A stretch of 64,000 nucleotides of DNA from Dissulfurispira thermophila (GCF_014701235.1 NZ_AP022873.1:744001-808000), one strand, 5' to 3'; shown: positions 40,039-49,316, numbered from the stretch's first letter. Translations and numbers: made by a program. Notes: generated from the sequence alone by a model not told the origin.

Positions 40039-40977
40039 ATGGTAACGAATAAAAGAATAGGGGTTCTTGCAGGAGGGACATCTGCTGAGAGAGAGATTTC
40101 CCTTAAAAGTGGTAATGCTATTTATAAGGCTTTACTTAATCTCGGATATGATGTTGTCTTTGTTGATGTGTCTAATAATATTTGTGAAGACTTAAAAAAG
40201 AAAAATGTAGAGATTGCATTTTTGGCACTCCACGGTGGACATGGTGAAAATGGTGCTATACAGGGGCTTCTTGAGGTGATGGGGATTTCATATACAGGCT
40301 CTGGTGTTTTATCATCTGCTATTGCTATGGATAAAGAGGCATCTAAAAAAGTATTTCTTTATCATGATATTCCTGTAGCACCTTTTGTGGTAATTAACAG
40401 GGAGCAGTTAGGAGAGAGGATAAATGCCCAGTTGATAACTGCTATTGTTGATTTTCCATTGCCATGGGTTGTGAAGCCTGTTGCAGAGGGATCGAGCATA
40501 GGCGTGAACATTGTGAAGGAATGTGAAGATATAGACGATGCGGTGCATAGTGCTTTTTTATATGGCAGTAAAATAATTGTCGAGAAATACATAAGCGGCA
40601 GGGAGATTCAGATAGGTGTTCTTGGGCAGAGGGTGCTTGGCGGTGTAGAGGTAAGGCCGTCAACAGAATTTTATAGCTATGAAGCAAAATATACGCCAGG
40701 TCTTACAGAGTATATACTTCCACCCGAGATTGATGGATATGCCTATGAAACACTTAAGAATATGGCATTGAAGGCGCATAATGCACTTGGGTGCAGAGGT
40801 GCTACAAGGGTTGATTTTATTTTAGATGAATCTAATGAACCATATATACTCGAGGTAAACACGATACCGGGCATGACAGAAACGAGTCTTTTGCCTAAGA
40901 TTGCAAAGTTATCAGGACTTGATTTCCCTGATTTAATAGAGGAGATAATAAGGCAGGCATTGATAGATAAAGATTAA
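40039..40977 (+). CDS. ddl: D-alanine--D-alanine ligase
   Basis: Ddl makes the D-Ala-D-Ala dipeptide used by MurF. A 312-residue ATP-grasp enzyme: [74 protein letters not shown] precedes the ATG. It sits between murB and ftsQ, the common order. Confidence 0.96.
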   Translation: MVTNKRIGVLAGGTSAEREISLKSGNAIYKALLNLGYDVVFVDVSNNICEDLKKKNVEIAFLALHGGHGENGAIQGLLEVMGISYTGSGVLSSAIAMDKEASKKVFLYHDIPVAPFVVINREQLGERINAQLITAIVDFPLPWVVKPVAEGSSIGVNIVKECEDIDDAVHSAFLYGSKIIVEKYISGREIQIGVLGQRVLGGVEVRPSTEFYSYEAKYTPGLTEYILPPEIDGYAYETLKNMALKAHNALGCRGATRVDFILDESNEPYILEVNTIPGMTETSLLPKIAKLSGLDFPDLIEEIIRQALIDKD

Positions 40978-40981
40978 GGCT

Positions 40982-41752
40982 ATGGACATAGGCAGAAGAA
41001 ATCTGAGGTCACTGCAGAGGAAAAAGGAAAAAAAGAAGATTAAATTATTTGTTTTTCTTTTTTTGACTTTTGTTGCTGCTTTTTTTACTTCATATTTTTT
41101 GATAAAAAACAACATGCTGGTCAGGGATATTGTTTTTGTGGGCAACCATCACCTCAAGACAGATGAGTTAAGGTCATTGATAAAGATTAAAAAAGGAGAT
41201 GAACTTTTTGGGATTTCAGGGAGAGAGCTTTATGATAGACTTAGAACATCACCATGGATAAGAGATGCGATTATTAAGAAGGAACTTTCAGGGAGGGTGC
41301 TGATAAATGTAATAGAGGCAGTTCCTGTTGCAGTTTTAAGCATGGCTGGCAGAGCATATCTTATAGATAAGGAAGGGAATATACTTGAACCAATGAAAGA
41401 AGGAACGGTTTTATTCCTTCCTGTAATCAAAGACATTGATTATAAAAACAATAGAGAGGCATATTTAGAGGCAGTTAGATTTGTAAATGTGCTTCATAAT
41501 AAAAGGGTGATGCCTTATGGAGATGTTATTGAAATAACAGGGCAGAGGCCTGAAGATATTACATTGAAGTTCGATAAAATATCTATAAAGATTGGCATGG
41601 GTGACTTCGAAAAGAAACTCGAGCGTCTTGAGTTTGTGAGAGATGAAATAGAAAAGAGGAAAATATCTGTTGAATATATAGACCTGAGATTTGCAAATAA
41701 GATAATAGTTAAGCCTACAGGCGATATGGAAAGAGAACAGATTTCAAATTAA
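40982..41752 (+). CDS. ftsQ: cell division protein FtsQ
   Basis: A 256-residue bitopic divisome protein. Basic cytosolic N-terminus (RRNLRSLQRKKEKKKIK), one membrane helix (LFVFLFLTFVAAFFTSYFLI), then a POTRA domain (VRDIVFVGNHHLKTDELRSLIKIKKGDEL) and the FtsQ beta domain (LINVIEAVPVAVLSMAGRAYLIDKEG). It starts four bases after ddl. Confidence 0.93.
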   Translation: MDIGRRNLRSLQRKKEKKKIKLFVFLFLTFVAAFFTSYFLIKNNMLVRDIVFVGNHHLKTDELRSLIKIKKGDELFGISGRELYDRLRTSPWIRDAIIKKELSGRVLINVIEAVPVAVLSMAGRAYLIDKEGNILEPMKEGTVLFLPVIKDIDYKNNREAYLEAVRFVNVLHNKRVMPYGDVIEITGQRPEDITLKFDKISIKIGMGDFEKKLERLEFVRDEIEKRKISVEYIDLRFANKIIVKPTGDMEREQISN

Positions 41753-41793
41753 GGCATGAAGAGATAAACGAAATTATATAAGGTGCAATACTA

Positions 41794-43059
41794 ATGGCAG
41801 AGAAAAAAAGAAAAGGCAGCAATATTGTTGTTGGACTCGATGTAGGTACGACAAAGATATGTGCTATTGCAGGGGAGATTACCGAAGATGGAGTGGATAT
41901 ACTTTCTGTAAGTTCGCACCCTTCAAATGGCATTAGGAAAGGTGTTGTGATAGATATAGAGGCTACAGCAAACTCTATAAAAAAAGCCATATCAGATATC
42001 GAGGAACAAATAGGTATCAATGTTAGGGATGTTTATGTGGGCATTGCAGGAAGCCATATAAAGAGTTTTAGTAGTTATGGAGCAGTTGGAATAAAAGGTA
42101 AAGAGGTAATGAGCGAAGATGTAGAGAGGGCGATAGATTCTGCAAGTGCGGTATATGTGCCGCTTGACCGAGAGATACTTCATGTTCTTCCAACTGATTT
42201 TATCCTCGATGGACAAGACGGGATAAAGGACCCTGTTGGCATGGCAGGGGTGAGGCTTGAGGTAAAGGTTTATATTGTTACAGGCTCTGTTGCATCTGTA
42301 CAGAATTTGTTGAAGTGTTGTGAAAGGGCTGGACTTAATGTTGTGGACATTGTTCTTCAGCCGCTTGCCTCAGCAGAAGCAACATTAAACAATGATGAAA
42401 GAGACATGGGAATAGCACTTGTGGATATTGGAGGTGGAACAACTGATATAGCCATTTATAGGGAGGGATGGCTTAGACATACAGCAGTGTTGGGGATAGG
42501 GGGTAATCATTTTACGAATGACCTGTCGATTGGGCTGAGACTGCCTTTTAATGAGGCAGAAAGGGTAAAAAAGAGATATGGGGCTATTGCCCTTGATACA
42601 GACAATTCCGAAGTAGAGGTCGTGGCGATTGATGGGCAGGTGAGAGGGATACCCAGAAAATATATTACCGAAATACTCCAGCCGAGGTGTGAAGAACTTC
42701 TGGAACTTATAAGACAGGAAATAGATGGTGTTCAAAATAATGGTGTTGCTGTATCAGGTGTTGTTTTAACAGGAGGAGCGTCATTGCTTTCAGGCTTTGA
42801 TAGGCTGGCAGAGACAATTTTATCTATGCCTGTTCGAATAGGTTATCCACATTTATCACACAAAAATTTCTCTGAAGATAATAATGGCATGCGCATACTG
42901 AGGGGAGAGTTTAACAATCCCATGTATGCTACAGGTATAGGGCTTGTGCTTTATGGTATTGGCTCTATGATGCCATTTGAAAGAGATGGTTCTAATTCGT
43001 TTATTAAGATTCTAAATAAAATGGCAGGATGGTTTAAGAAAATAGCAGGTAGGAGGTAA
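41794..43059 (+). CDS. ftsA: cell division protein FtsA
   Basis: An actin-like ATPase that tethers FtsZ to the membrane, 421 residues. N-terminal phosphate-binding loop VVGLDVGTTKICAIAGE, second loop ALVDIGGGTTDIAIY, VVLTGGASLLSGF, and a C-terminal amphipathic membrane-targeting helix (NKMAGWFKKIAGRR). ftsZ follows after two bases, preceded by GTAGGAGG. Confidence 0.96.
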   Translation: MAEKKRKGSNIVVGLDVGTTKICAIAGEITEDGVDILSVSSHPSNGIRKGVVIDIEATANSIKKAISDIEEQIGINVRDVYVGIAGSHIKSFSSYGAVGIKGKEVMSEDVERAIDSASAVYVPLDREILHVLPTDFILDGQDGIKDPVGMAGVRLEVKVYIVTGSVASVQNLLKCCERAGLNVVDIVLQPLASAEATLNNDERDMGIALVDIGGGTTDIAIYREGWLRHTAVLGIGGNHFTNDLSIGLRLPFNEAERVKKRYGAIALDTDNSEVEVVAIDGQVRGIPRKYITEILQPRCEELLELIRQEIDGVQNNGVAVSGVVLTGGASLLSGFDRLAETILSMPVRIGYPHLSHKNFSEDNNGMRILRGEFNNPMYATGIGLVLYGIGSMMPFERDGSNSFIKILNKMAGWFKKIAGRR

Positions 43060-43061
43060 CT

Positions 43062-44363
43062 ATGTTTGAACTGGAGGATGTAGGCAGACTTGTTGCGAAG
43101 ATAAAGGTTATAGGCGTTGGCGGTGGTGGTACAAATGCTGTAAACAGTATGGTTGCAGCAAATCTCTATGGTGTGGAGTTTATTACTGTTAATACAGACA
43201 GTCAGCATCTCGATGCATCTCTTGCCCCGGTGAAGGTAAAGATAGGCACAAGCCTTACAAAAGGGCTTGGTGCTGGATCAAATCCTGTTATTGGTAGACA
43301 GGCAGCTATTGAGGATAAGGATTCTTTATCAGGGTGTATTGAAGGAGCAGACATGGTTTTTATTACAGCAGGCATGGGTGGAGGTACAGGCACAGGAGCA
43401 GCACCTGTCATTGCTAATATTGCAAAAGAGATGGGGATACTTACAGTTGCAGTTGTAACGAAACCCTTCTATTATGAAGGCAGAAAAAGGGCAATAAATG
43501 CAGAAGAAGGTATAAGAGAGATTAAAAAGTATGTAGATACCTTGATTGTTATACCTAATGACAGGATACATCTTGTTGTTGAGAAGGGCACACCTTTGCT
43601 TAAATCATTTTCTATAGCGAATGATGTATTAAGACAGGCAATACAGGGTATATCTGATTTGATACTTATACCTGGCCTTATAAATCTTGATTTTGCAGAT
43701 GTAAAATCAATAATGGAAAATGCAGGAAGGGCTGTTATCGGTATGGGATCAGGCAGTGGTGAAGGCGGCGCATTTGAGGCTGCAAAGAGGGCAATATCAA
43801 ATCCACTGCTTGAAGAATCATCCATTGAAGGTGCAAAGGGCATACTTATAAACATAACAGGCGGTCTCAATATGTCTATAGATGCTGTTCAGGAGGCATC
43901 ATCTTTGATTTACGACTCTGCCCATGATGAGGCAAATATTATTTTGGGCGCTGTTATAAATCCTGACATGGAGGATGAAGTAAGAGTGACAGTCATAGCT
44001 ACAGGACTTGAAGACAGGGTTGAAAAGGCAGAACTCCCACAGGTAAAGAAATGGATGCCTACCAAAGACCCTGTGAGCTTTAAAGGTTCGGGGAGACTAT
44101 TATCAAAGAGCATAGATATACCTTCGGAGAGTTCAGGAGTTAAGGGGCAGAAGTCAGAAGAAGATTATATCAAAGAGGTTGTAAAAGCAAAAGATATAGA
44201 GAACATTGCAGAGGGTGTGCAGGGAAAAACCAATGAGATGAGTCTTTTGAATTTCCATGATCAATTACAGGAAGAACAAAAGCCTGCTTTAAACGAATCT
44301 GTTATCCCACAGGAAGATATTTATGATATACCTACCTTTTTAAGAAAGAAGACAGGAGAGTGA
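43062..44363 (+). CDS. ftsZ: cell division protein FtsZ
   Basis: The tubulin-like GTPase that forms the division ring, 433 residues. VIGVGGGGTNAVNSMV, tubulin signature GGGTGTGAAPVIA and the T7-loop region NLDFADVKSIM are intact. After a variable linker, the C-terminal peptide DIYDIPTFLRKKTGE matches the FtsA/ZipA-binding consensus. The stop overlaps the next gene by four bases. Confidence 0.97.
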   Translation: MFELEDVGRLVAKIKVIGVGGGGTNAVNSMVAANLYGVEFITVNTDSQHLDASLAPVKVKIGTSLTKGLGAGSNPVIGRQAAIEDKDSLSGCIEGADMVFITAGMGGGTGTGAAPVIANIAKEMGILTVAVVTKPFYYEGRKRAINAEEGIREIKKYVDTLIVIPNDRIHLVVEKGTPLLKSFSIANDVLRQAIQGISDLILIPGLINLDFADVKSIMENAGRAVIGMGSGSGEGGAFEAAKRAISNPLLEESSIEGAKGILINITGGLNMSIDAVQEASSLIYDSAHDEANIILGAVINPDMEDEVRVTVIATGLEDRVEKAELPQVKKWMPTKDPVSFKGSGRLLSKSIDIPSESSGVKGQKSEEDYIKEVVKAKDIENIAEGVQGKTNEMSLLNFHDQLQEEQKPALNESVIPQEDIYDIPTFLRKKTGE

Positions 44364-45997
44364 ATCGTAGGCTTATAGAAAAAGTTGATACCATTCTTTC
44401 AAAAGAGAAGGGCACGATCTTTAAAGACCCGGGTGGAAAGATAAATATATGTCTTGTGTATCCAGATGCTTATCATATAGGCATGTCAAATTTAGGATTT
44501 CAAGGGATTTATAGTTTTCTTAATCGAAGAGATGATGTTGTATGCGAAAGGGCATTTTTACCTGATGAAAGAGATATCGGAGAATATATAAGGACAGAGA
44601 CTTCTATCTTTTCCTATGAATCAAAGAGATCATTAAATAGATTTGATATAGTTGCCTTTTCCATTTCCTTTGAAAATGACTATCCGAATATTTTAAAGGC
44701 ACTCAATATTGCTAAAATTCCTTTTAGTTCATCAGAAAGAAATGAATATCATCCACTCCTGATTGCAGGAGGGGTCTGCTGTTTTTTCAATCCAGAGCCA
44801 ATAGCTCCAATCTTTGATATTATCTTCGTTGGTGAGGCAGAGGACTCTCTGAATGAGTTTATTGATAAATATAAGGTGAAGGGCAAAGGGCAAAAGGGCG
44901 AGATTAAGAGAGAATTATCAAACATTGAAGGTATTTATGTCCCTGAGTTTTATCAGGTGGCTTATAATAATGATGGAACTATTGCTGAAAGGATTTCTCT
45001 GAATAATGCGCCGAAGAAAATAAAGAGGAGGTATATAAAAGACCTGTCTGTTTCACCTGTGACAACTACAATTACTACTCCTGAGGCTGAATTTTCTGAT
45101 ATGTATCTCATCGAGGCTATGAGGGGATGCCCATGGAAATGCAGGTTTTGTCTTGTAGGGCATATTTATAGCCCTCCACGAAAAAAGGATTTGACAGCTA
45201 TTACAACAGAGATAAATAGGGCAAAGGAGATTACTTCAAAAATAGGCTTGATTGGTCCATCACTAACTGATTATGCACATATCAAAGATGTTTTAAGTAT
45301 TGAGGATGTGGATTTTTCTATAACCTCTTTACGTGCAAGTGAAAAGAGTGTTGAACTCGTGGCACTTTTAAAAGGGCACAAGAGCGTGTCTATTGCGCCG
45401 GAGGCAGGTACAGAGAGGATGAGAAGGGTTGTCAATAAAAAGATAACGGAGAAGGACATCCTCGATACTTCAAGCCTTATACTTAATGCGGGAATAGAGA
45501 ATCTCAGGCTTTATTTTATTATCGGACTTCCAAGCGAGACTCAGGAAGATGTTTCCGGAATTGTTGAGCTTGTGAAAAAAGCGCGGCGGCTCTCAAATAG
45601 AGGCAATATAATATTGAGCATAAGCACATTTGTTCCAAAGCCATTTACACCATTTCAATGGCATGCAATGGAGCCTCTTGACTCTATAAAGGAGAAACTG
45701 AAATTTATCAAAAAGGCATTAAAGGATGAAAAAGGTGTTAAGGTCTTTCATGATGTCCCTAAATACGCTTATATGCAGGGGCTTTTTTCTATGGGTGACA
45801 GAAGAGTATTTAATGTTTTAAAGGCAATGGTTAAGACAGATGACTATAAAGCAGCATGTTCTGAGGCAGGGGTAGATATGGACTATTATATTTTTAGAGA
45901 GAAGAACTTTGACGAAATACTGCCGTGGGATTTTATAGATACGGGCATATCAAAAGAAAAACTATGGAACGAGTATATAGAGGCTATGAGTGTATAA
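44360..45997 (+). CDS. B12-binding radical SAM protein
   Basis: A 545-residue protein with an N-terminal cobalamin-binding-like domain (YPDAYHIGMSNLGFQGIYSFLNRR, FVGEAEDSLNEFI) and a radical SAM core with cluster motif C-PWK-C-RF-C (CxxxCxxC, about residue 260). It resembles the TIGR03960-type family, but lacks the C-terminal DUF2344 half often fused or adjacent. GTG start overlaps the ftsZ stop by four bases, so it is expressed with the division genes. Substrate unknown. Confidence 0.85.
   Translation: MNRRLIEKVDTILSKEKGTIFKDPGGKINICLVYPDAYHIGMSNLGFQGIYSFLNRRDDVVCERAFLPDERDIGEYIRTETSIFSYESKRSLNRFDIVAFSISFENDYPNILKALNIAKIPFSSSERNEYHPLLIAGGVCCFFNPEPIAPIFDIIFVGEAEDSLNEFIDKYKVKGKGQKGEIKRELSNIEGIYVPEFYQVAYNNDGTIAERISLNNAPKKIKRRYIKDLSVSPVTTTITTPEAEFSDMYLIEAMRGCPWKCRFCLVGHIYSPPRKKDLTAITTEINRAKEITSKIGLIGPSLTDYAHIKDVLSIEDVDFSITSLRASEKSVELVALLKGHKSVSIAPEAGTERMRRVVNKKITEKDILDTSSLILNAGIENLRLYFIIGLPSETQEDVSGIVELVKKARRLSNRGNIILSISTFVPKPFTPFQWHAMEPLDSIKEKLKFIKKALKDEKGVKVFHDVPKYAYMQGLFSMGDRRVFNVLKAMVKTDDYKAACSEAGVDMDYYIFREKNFDEILPWDFIDTGISKEKLWNEYIEAMSV
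44873..44900 (+). repeat. heptanucleotide repeat in the radical SAM gene
   Basis: Four units: AAGGTGA, AGGGCAA, AGGGCAA, AAGGGCG, coding for KVKGKGQKGE. Confidence 0.6.
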
Positions 45998-46117
45998 ATA
46001 TCCGTAATGTCCTTATGATAAAGTCTTTTTCAACAGACCTGCCCTATAAGCTGAGATATTTTAATTGCAGATTGTGGAAGTGTATAATAAAAAAACTAAG
46101 CAAAGGAGGAAGGGAAA

Positions 46118-46345
46118 ATGCCTGAGATAGAAGATATTGCCTTTAAGATTTCTGCTGCCTTTGAAGACAACTACTTTATTATTCCAAAAAGAAACGCCTT
46201 TAATGCAGTATTCGATAAGTATTTGTCTTTATCTGACCCAACTGCATCAATGGAACCGTATGAGGCAATCGTGCAGCTTGGATACAGGTTTCGTACCGAG
46301 TTTGATGAGATGGTGAAACAGTTAAAAGAGCTTGCTTTGATCTAA
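46118..46345 (+). CDS. 75-residue acidic protein of unknown function
   Basis: ATG at 46118 with a strong AAAGGAGGAAGGG ribosome site. The protein is helical and acidic (EIEDIAFKISAAFEDNYFII, YEAIVQLGYRFRTEFDEMVKQLKEL) without membrane segment. I do not recognise it. It lies 120 bases after the radical SAM gene and overlaps the convergent RidA gene end by four bases. Confidence 0.65.
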   Translation: MPEIEDIAFKISAAFEDNYFIIPKRNAFNAVFDKYLSLSDPTASMEPYEAIVQLGYRFRTEFDEMVKQLKELALI

Positions 46346-46800
46346 ATCACTTCAAAAATAAAATCTATCTCTATAGGCGAGTTTAGAGGAAGTGATGACA
46401 CACCGACTGCTGCCCTTGCATGTCTGCCTGCCTCGCCAAAGATTTCGAATAGCAAATCAGATGCGGCATTTAATACTTTTGGCTGTTCTGCAAAGTCAGC
46501 AGCAGATGCAATATAGCCGTTCAGTTTTACACATCGCTTTACTTTGTTAAGACTGCCAAGATGAGATTTCAAGACTGATAGTGCATTGATAACGCATTGC
46601 CGAGCGTATTCCTGAGCTTCTTCAATTGACACCGATTCTCCGAGCTTTCCCGTCTTAATTAGTTTGCCATCCTTCAATGGAAGCATTCCGCTTAAAAAAA
46701 GGAGATTGCCTGCTTGGACGCACGGTACATAGGAACCGAGGGGCTTTGGAGCCTCCGGAATCGTGATGTCAAGCTGTTTCAGTTTATCTTCAGGTGTCAT
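46342..46800 (-). CDS. RidA-family enamine/imine deaminase
   Basis: A 152-residue RidA/YjgF/YER057c-family protein of the longer subgroup: MTPEDKLKQLDITIPEAPKPLGSYVPCVQAGNLLFLSGMLP, and C-terminal GRHARAAVGVSSLPLNSPIEIDFIFEV. The family hydrolyses reactive 2-aminoacrylate-type imines, but the conserved arginine context here (RHARAAVG) is that of the atypical subgroup, so substrate is uncertain. I chose the start at 46800 by homology; longer frames to 46872 lack support and no strong ribosome site is visible. Confidence 0.85.
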   Translation of the reverse strand: MTPEDKLKQLDITIPEAPKPLGSYVPCVQAGNLLFLSGMLPLKDGKLIKTGKLGESVSIEEAQEYARQCVINALSVLKSHLGSLNKVKRCVKLNGYIASAADFAEQPKVLNAASDLLFEIFGEAGRHARAAVGVSSLPLNSPIEIDFIFEVI

Positions 46801-46940
46801 AATTTTTATAACTTTAGCATATAGGGGTATGGATTTTCTATTATAGATTTTTATTTTGATTTCATGCGCCATGCGTTTACCGGTAAGGATAAAACATTTT
46901 ATACAGGGTGTTCAAGCGGTCAGTGGCTATAAAATAAAGA

Positions 46941-46971
46941 TTGACAGCGATACTATTATTGATACCATAAT
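46941..46971 (+). promoter_or_regulatory. possible promoter of hicAB
   Basis: TTGACA at 46941-46946 is perfect. The -10 could be TACCAT (46963-46968, 16-base spacer) or CATAAT (46966-46971, 19-base spacer); neither is ideal. Confidence 0.4.
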
Positions 46972-47006
46972 TTTACATGGGTAAGATTGCAGAGATAGTT
47001 CTGTAA

Positions 47007-47237
47007 ATGAGAAGCAATCCTCAAAATGTGCGCTTCGCTGACTTATGCGTGGTTTGTGATTACTACTTTGGAACTGCCCGACAAAAAGGAACCAGTCATG
47101 GGATATATAAAACACCGTGGCAGTGGGACCCGAGAATTAATATTCAAAACAACAGAGGAAAGGCTAATGCATATCAGGTAAAACAATTACTTAAAGCTAT
47201 CGAGATATTGGAGGTAAATCATGGCACTGAAAGATGA
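47007..47237 (+). CDS. hicA: HicA-family toxin, N-terminus shortened by a stop codon
   Basis: HicA is an mRNA interferase of the dsRBD-like fold. The 76-residue frame has RFADLCVVCDYYFGTARQKGTSHGIYKTPWQ with the catalytic histidine, then NIQNNRGKANAYQVKQLLKAIE. Immediately upstream and in frame is ATG 46977, then GKIAEIVL and a TAA at 47004-47006 directly before ATG 47007. Homologues of this subgroup usually start with about ten residues of that kind, so a Glu codon probably became TAA. Translation may restart at 47007. It overlaps hicB by 17 bases. Confidence 0.72.
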   Translation: MRSNPQNVRFADLCVVCDYYFGTARQKGTSHGIYKTPWQWDPRINIQNNRGKANAYQVKQLLKAIEILEVNHGTER

Positions 47238-47550
47238 TCATTACACTTACAGGGTAACATGGTCGGCGGCAGATAATGAATATGTCGGGCTGTGCGCTGA
47301 ATTTCCGAGCTTAAGCTGGTTATCGAAAACTCCGGAAGAGGCTTTAAAGGGTATTCGTAAATTAGTTGCCGACGTAATAGTGGATATGAGGAAAACAGGT
47401 GAAGTTATACCAGAGCCGATAACAAACCGCCATTACAGCGGAAAATTCGTTGTGCGTGTTACTCCAGAAACATATAAAGATCTTGCCATACAGGCGGCTG
47501 AAAGCGGGGTAAGCTTAAACCGTCTTGTTGCTGCTAAATTAAGCCGGTGA
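47221..47550 (+). CDS. hicB: HicB-family antitoxin
   Basis: A 109-residue antitoxin: HicB partial RNase H-fold domain (YRVTWSAADNEYVGLCAEFPSLSWLSKTPEEALKGI) followed by a ribbon-helix-helix segment (KFVVRVTPETYKDLAIQAAESGVSLNRLVAAKL) for DNA binding. GGAGG precedes its ATG inside the end of hicA. It presumably neutralises HicA and represses the operon. Confidence 0.9.
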   Translation: MALKDDHYTYRVTWSAADNEYVGLCAEFPSLSWLSKTPEEALKGIRKLVADVIVDMRKTGEVIPEPITNRHYSGKFVVRVTPETYKDLAIQAAESGVSLNRLVAAKLSR

Positions 47551-47691
47551 CATTTTAAAAAATTCATTGCTTATCCGAAAGCATAGCCGGGATAGAGATA
47601 ATATAAGACTCTCTTCTTGGGTAATTTTCACATCCATTCTTTCATGAAAGCTGATATAATTTTCCTATAGTTGAAGCAAAGGGGGGATAAG

Positions 47692-47838
47692 ATGCGATAT
47701 TTCATAAAGGTTTTTCTCGCAGTTATTTCCGGTATATTCCTGTTTGCTGGATTATCCATCGCTGGAAAAGGTATATCAAGGCTTTCTATCAAAATAATAC
47801 ACCAATGCCCTTGTGGTATTAGGTGTCCATTGTCCTGA
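47692..47838 (+). pseudogene. exported protein, only the signal peptide region left
   Basis: AAAGGGGGGAT precedes ATG 47692. The frame gives a good signal peptide (MRYFIKVFLAVISGIFLFAG, then LSIAG). After about 28 codons it runs into the antisense of the pilin-like gene end at 47776 and stops at 47838. It is the start of a secreted protein whose remainder was lost in a rearrangement. TATAAT at 47654-47659 may be its -10. Confidence 0.5.
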
Positions 47839-48297
47839 TGTAAAACCTCCTCCAAACATTACAAACCAGTCTCCCCAATTGCCGCCCTGAGCACTCCCGT
47901 TATGGGCAATGACTCTTCCACTACTCCCATCGGCAACACCATCAATAGCCGTATCAAGAGCCTCTAGAAATAATATTTCATCTTCAGAAAATGTGTTGGG
48001 ACATCCCACTCCCCCATTTTCATCATAATCTTTACAGATTATAATTACATTCCTTTTGGAAAGATTGACAGCAGGACCATCTCTTGATGCAAGGAAATAA
48101 AACCTATAACCTCCAATTGTTATTGTATTGGTTTCACTTCCTGCTGATCCTTCATATGGTGGGTCAGTAAAACGGCCGTTTAACATGTCTGTTTTAAAAG
48201 GACCCGCCCATGAGCCATTTCTATCAGTATCTCCCGGCAGTCTGCCTTTTCTGTTATTAATTCGTATTCAAGGAACTAAATCAGTAGCTAAGAAATA
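47776..48297 (-). pseudogene. prepilin-like protein, C-terminal part
   Basis: The minus-strand frame reads RLPGDTDRNGSWAGPFKTD, GSAGSETNTITIGGYRFYF, VNLSKRNVIIICKDYDENG, FLEALDTAIDGVADGSSGRV and ends GGNWGDWFVMFGGGF...YYFDRKP. The Gly/Asn-rich pattern and disulfide-like pair resemble the globular part of type IV pilin-like or pseudopilin proteins. An in-frame TGA (48268-48270) interrupts it; a few matching residues (YFLATDLVP) continue upstream, then nothing. The hydrophobic N-terminal helix and prepilin cleavage site are absent. Confidence 0.5.
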
Positions 48298-48480
48298 GCA
48301 CCTCTTTAGGAAAATGGTTTGCAATAAGGAATAAAGCAAGCCATAGGAGGCTTTAATTAAAATAGGGGAGAGGTGGTAAAGAGAGATTTTTCATCTGCTG
48401 CGGGAAGCCGGAAAATTGATAAGATAAATGGAAAGAATCTTAACGGCTGATAATAAGGCTGCGTATAAGGTATAATCAAA

Positions 48481-48597
48481 ATGGATAGAGATAAGTTAAA
48501 AGCCGCTCTTGAGAATGGTTATGTGGAATGGCAGAGACATGCTCTTGAACGAATAATAGAAAGGGGCATATCAAGAAAGGCTGTTAAGGAGAATATT
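48481..48597 (+). pseudogene. DUF4258-like toxin fragment
   Basis: An open frame (MDRDKLKAALENGYVEWQRHA, LERIIERGISRKAVKENI) resembles the N-terminal third of DUF4258 (RelE-like) toxins (xxSxHALERMxERGIS pattern). It then runs directly in frame into the vapB start, so most of the domain is missing. It may be translated as a fusion with VapB. Confidence 0.45.
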
Positions 48598-48753
48598 ATG
48601 CCTACAAATCTTGCAATAGATGAAAAGCTTTTAAATGAAGCCTTGAAGGTGAGCGGTCATAAGACCAAGAAGAATACGGTAAACGAGGCGTTAAAAGAAT
48701 TTATCCAACGGAGAAAACAGAAGGATATTCTCTCGCTTTTTGGAAAAGATTGA
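48598..48753 (+). CDS. vapB: VapB-type antitoxin
   Basis: A 51-residue ribbon-helix-helix antitoxin (MPTNLAIDEKLLNEALKVSG, KTKKNTVNEALKEFIQRRKQ, ILSLFGKD), matching VapB of the MazE/VapB45-free short type. ATG 48598 has AAGGAG seven bases upstream, so it can be translated independently of the frame that opens at 48481. Its toxin gene downstream is truncated. Confidence 0.82.
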   Translation: MPTNLAIDEKLLNEALKVSGHKTKKNTVNEALKEFIQRRKQKDILSLFGKD

Positions 48754-48795
48754 GATGAAACCTTCTTATGACTATAAGAGAGACAGAAGAGATAG

Positions 48796-48918
48796 ATGAA
48801 GGTTATCGTTGACACATCTGTCTGGTCTTTGGTTTTGCGAAGACACAGTCCTGCGCAAAATCCTGAAACTGGAATTCTCAGAAAAATGATCGAGAATGGC
48901 AAGGATTGGGAAGATTAA
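48796..48918 (+). pseudogene. vapC: VapC PIN-domain toxin, truncated
   Basis: MKVIVDTSVWSLVLRRHSPA is a canonical VapC PIN start with the first catalytic Asp. After LRKMIENGKDWED a stop occurs at 48916. The other acidic residues of the PIN site are lost (about 40 of some 130 residues remain), so it should be inactive. It lies 42 bases after vapB. Confidence 0.72.
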
Positions 48919-48922
48919 TAAA

Positions 48923-49297
48923 CTATTTCAACTCCTCTATAAACTCTTCAGCGCTTTTTAACGCGCCTTTTACAATATCTACGCGGTGTAATAACCCTCT
49001 GTAATAACCTGCAATATGGAGTTCGTCGTAAAGATCGTCAAACTCTTTTAAAAGTTTTCCGTTATGCACGGAAACATATTTTTGGAGGGCATTGCGGTAT
49101 TCTTCAACTTTTTTGGGGAGTTCTTTTTTTGTCAGTCCTTTTTTGAGAAGATGCTCTTCGATAGCCTTTAATACGCCGAGATATGCCACCCCGCAGGCGG
49201 ACTTTACATACTTTTCATCAGTGTAGTGATTCCCCTCAATCGGAGACTTGCGTAGCAGTTCCTTTGCATTATCAAGGTATCTGACAAGCTCTTTCAT
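48923..49297 (-). CDS. DUF5618-like helical protein
   Basis: A 124-residue all-helical protein (MKELVRYLDNAKELLRKSP, KYVKSACGVAYLGVLKAIEEHLL, AGYYRGLLHRVDIVKGALKSAEEFIEEL). The pattern resembles the DUF5618 family, which has HEPN-like helical character. Function unknown. The start at 49297 matches the family; a longer frame to 49354 would overlap leuC. It occupies the position where leuD normally follows leuC. Confidence 0.65.
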   Translation of the reverse strand: MKELVRYLDNAKELLRKSPIEGNHYTDEKYVKSACGVAYLGVLKAIEEHLLKKGLTKKELPKKVEEYRNALQKYVSVHNGKLLKEFDDLYDELHIAGYYRGLLHRVDIVKGALKSAEEFIEELK

Positions 49298-49316
49298 ATT
49301 TTTATTATAACCTATT

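Noticed and set aside
48923-49297. DUF5618-like gene as a diverged leuD
   Set aside because: It is all-helical and has none of the aconitase swivel-domain motifs.
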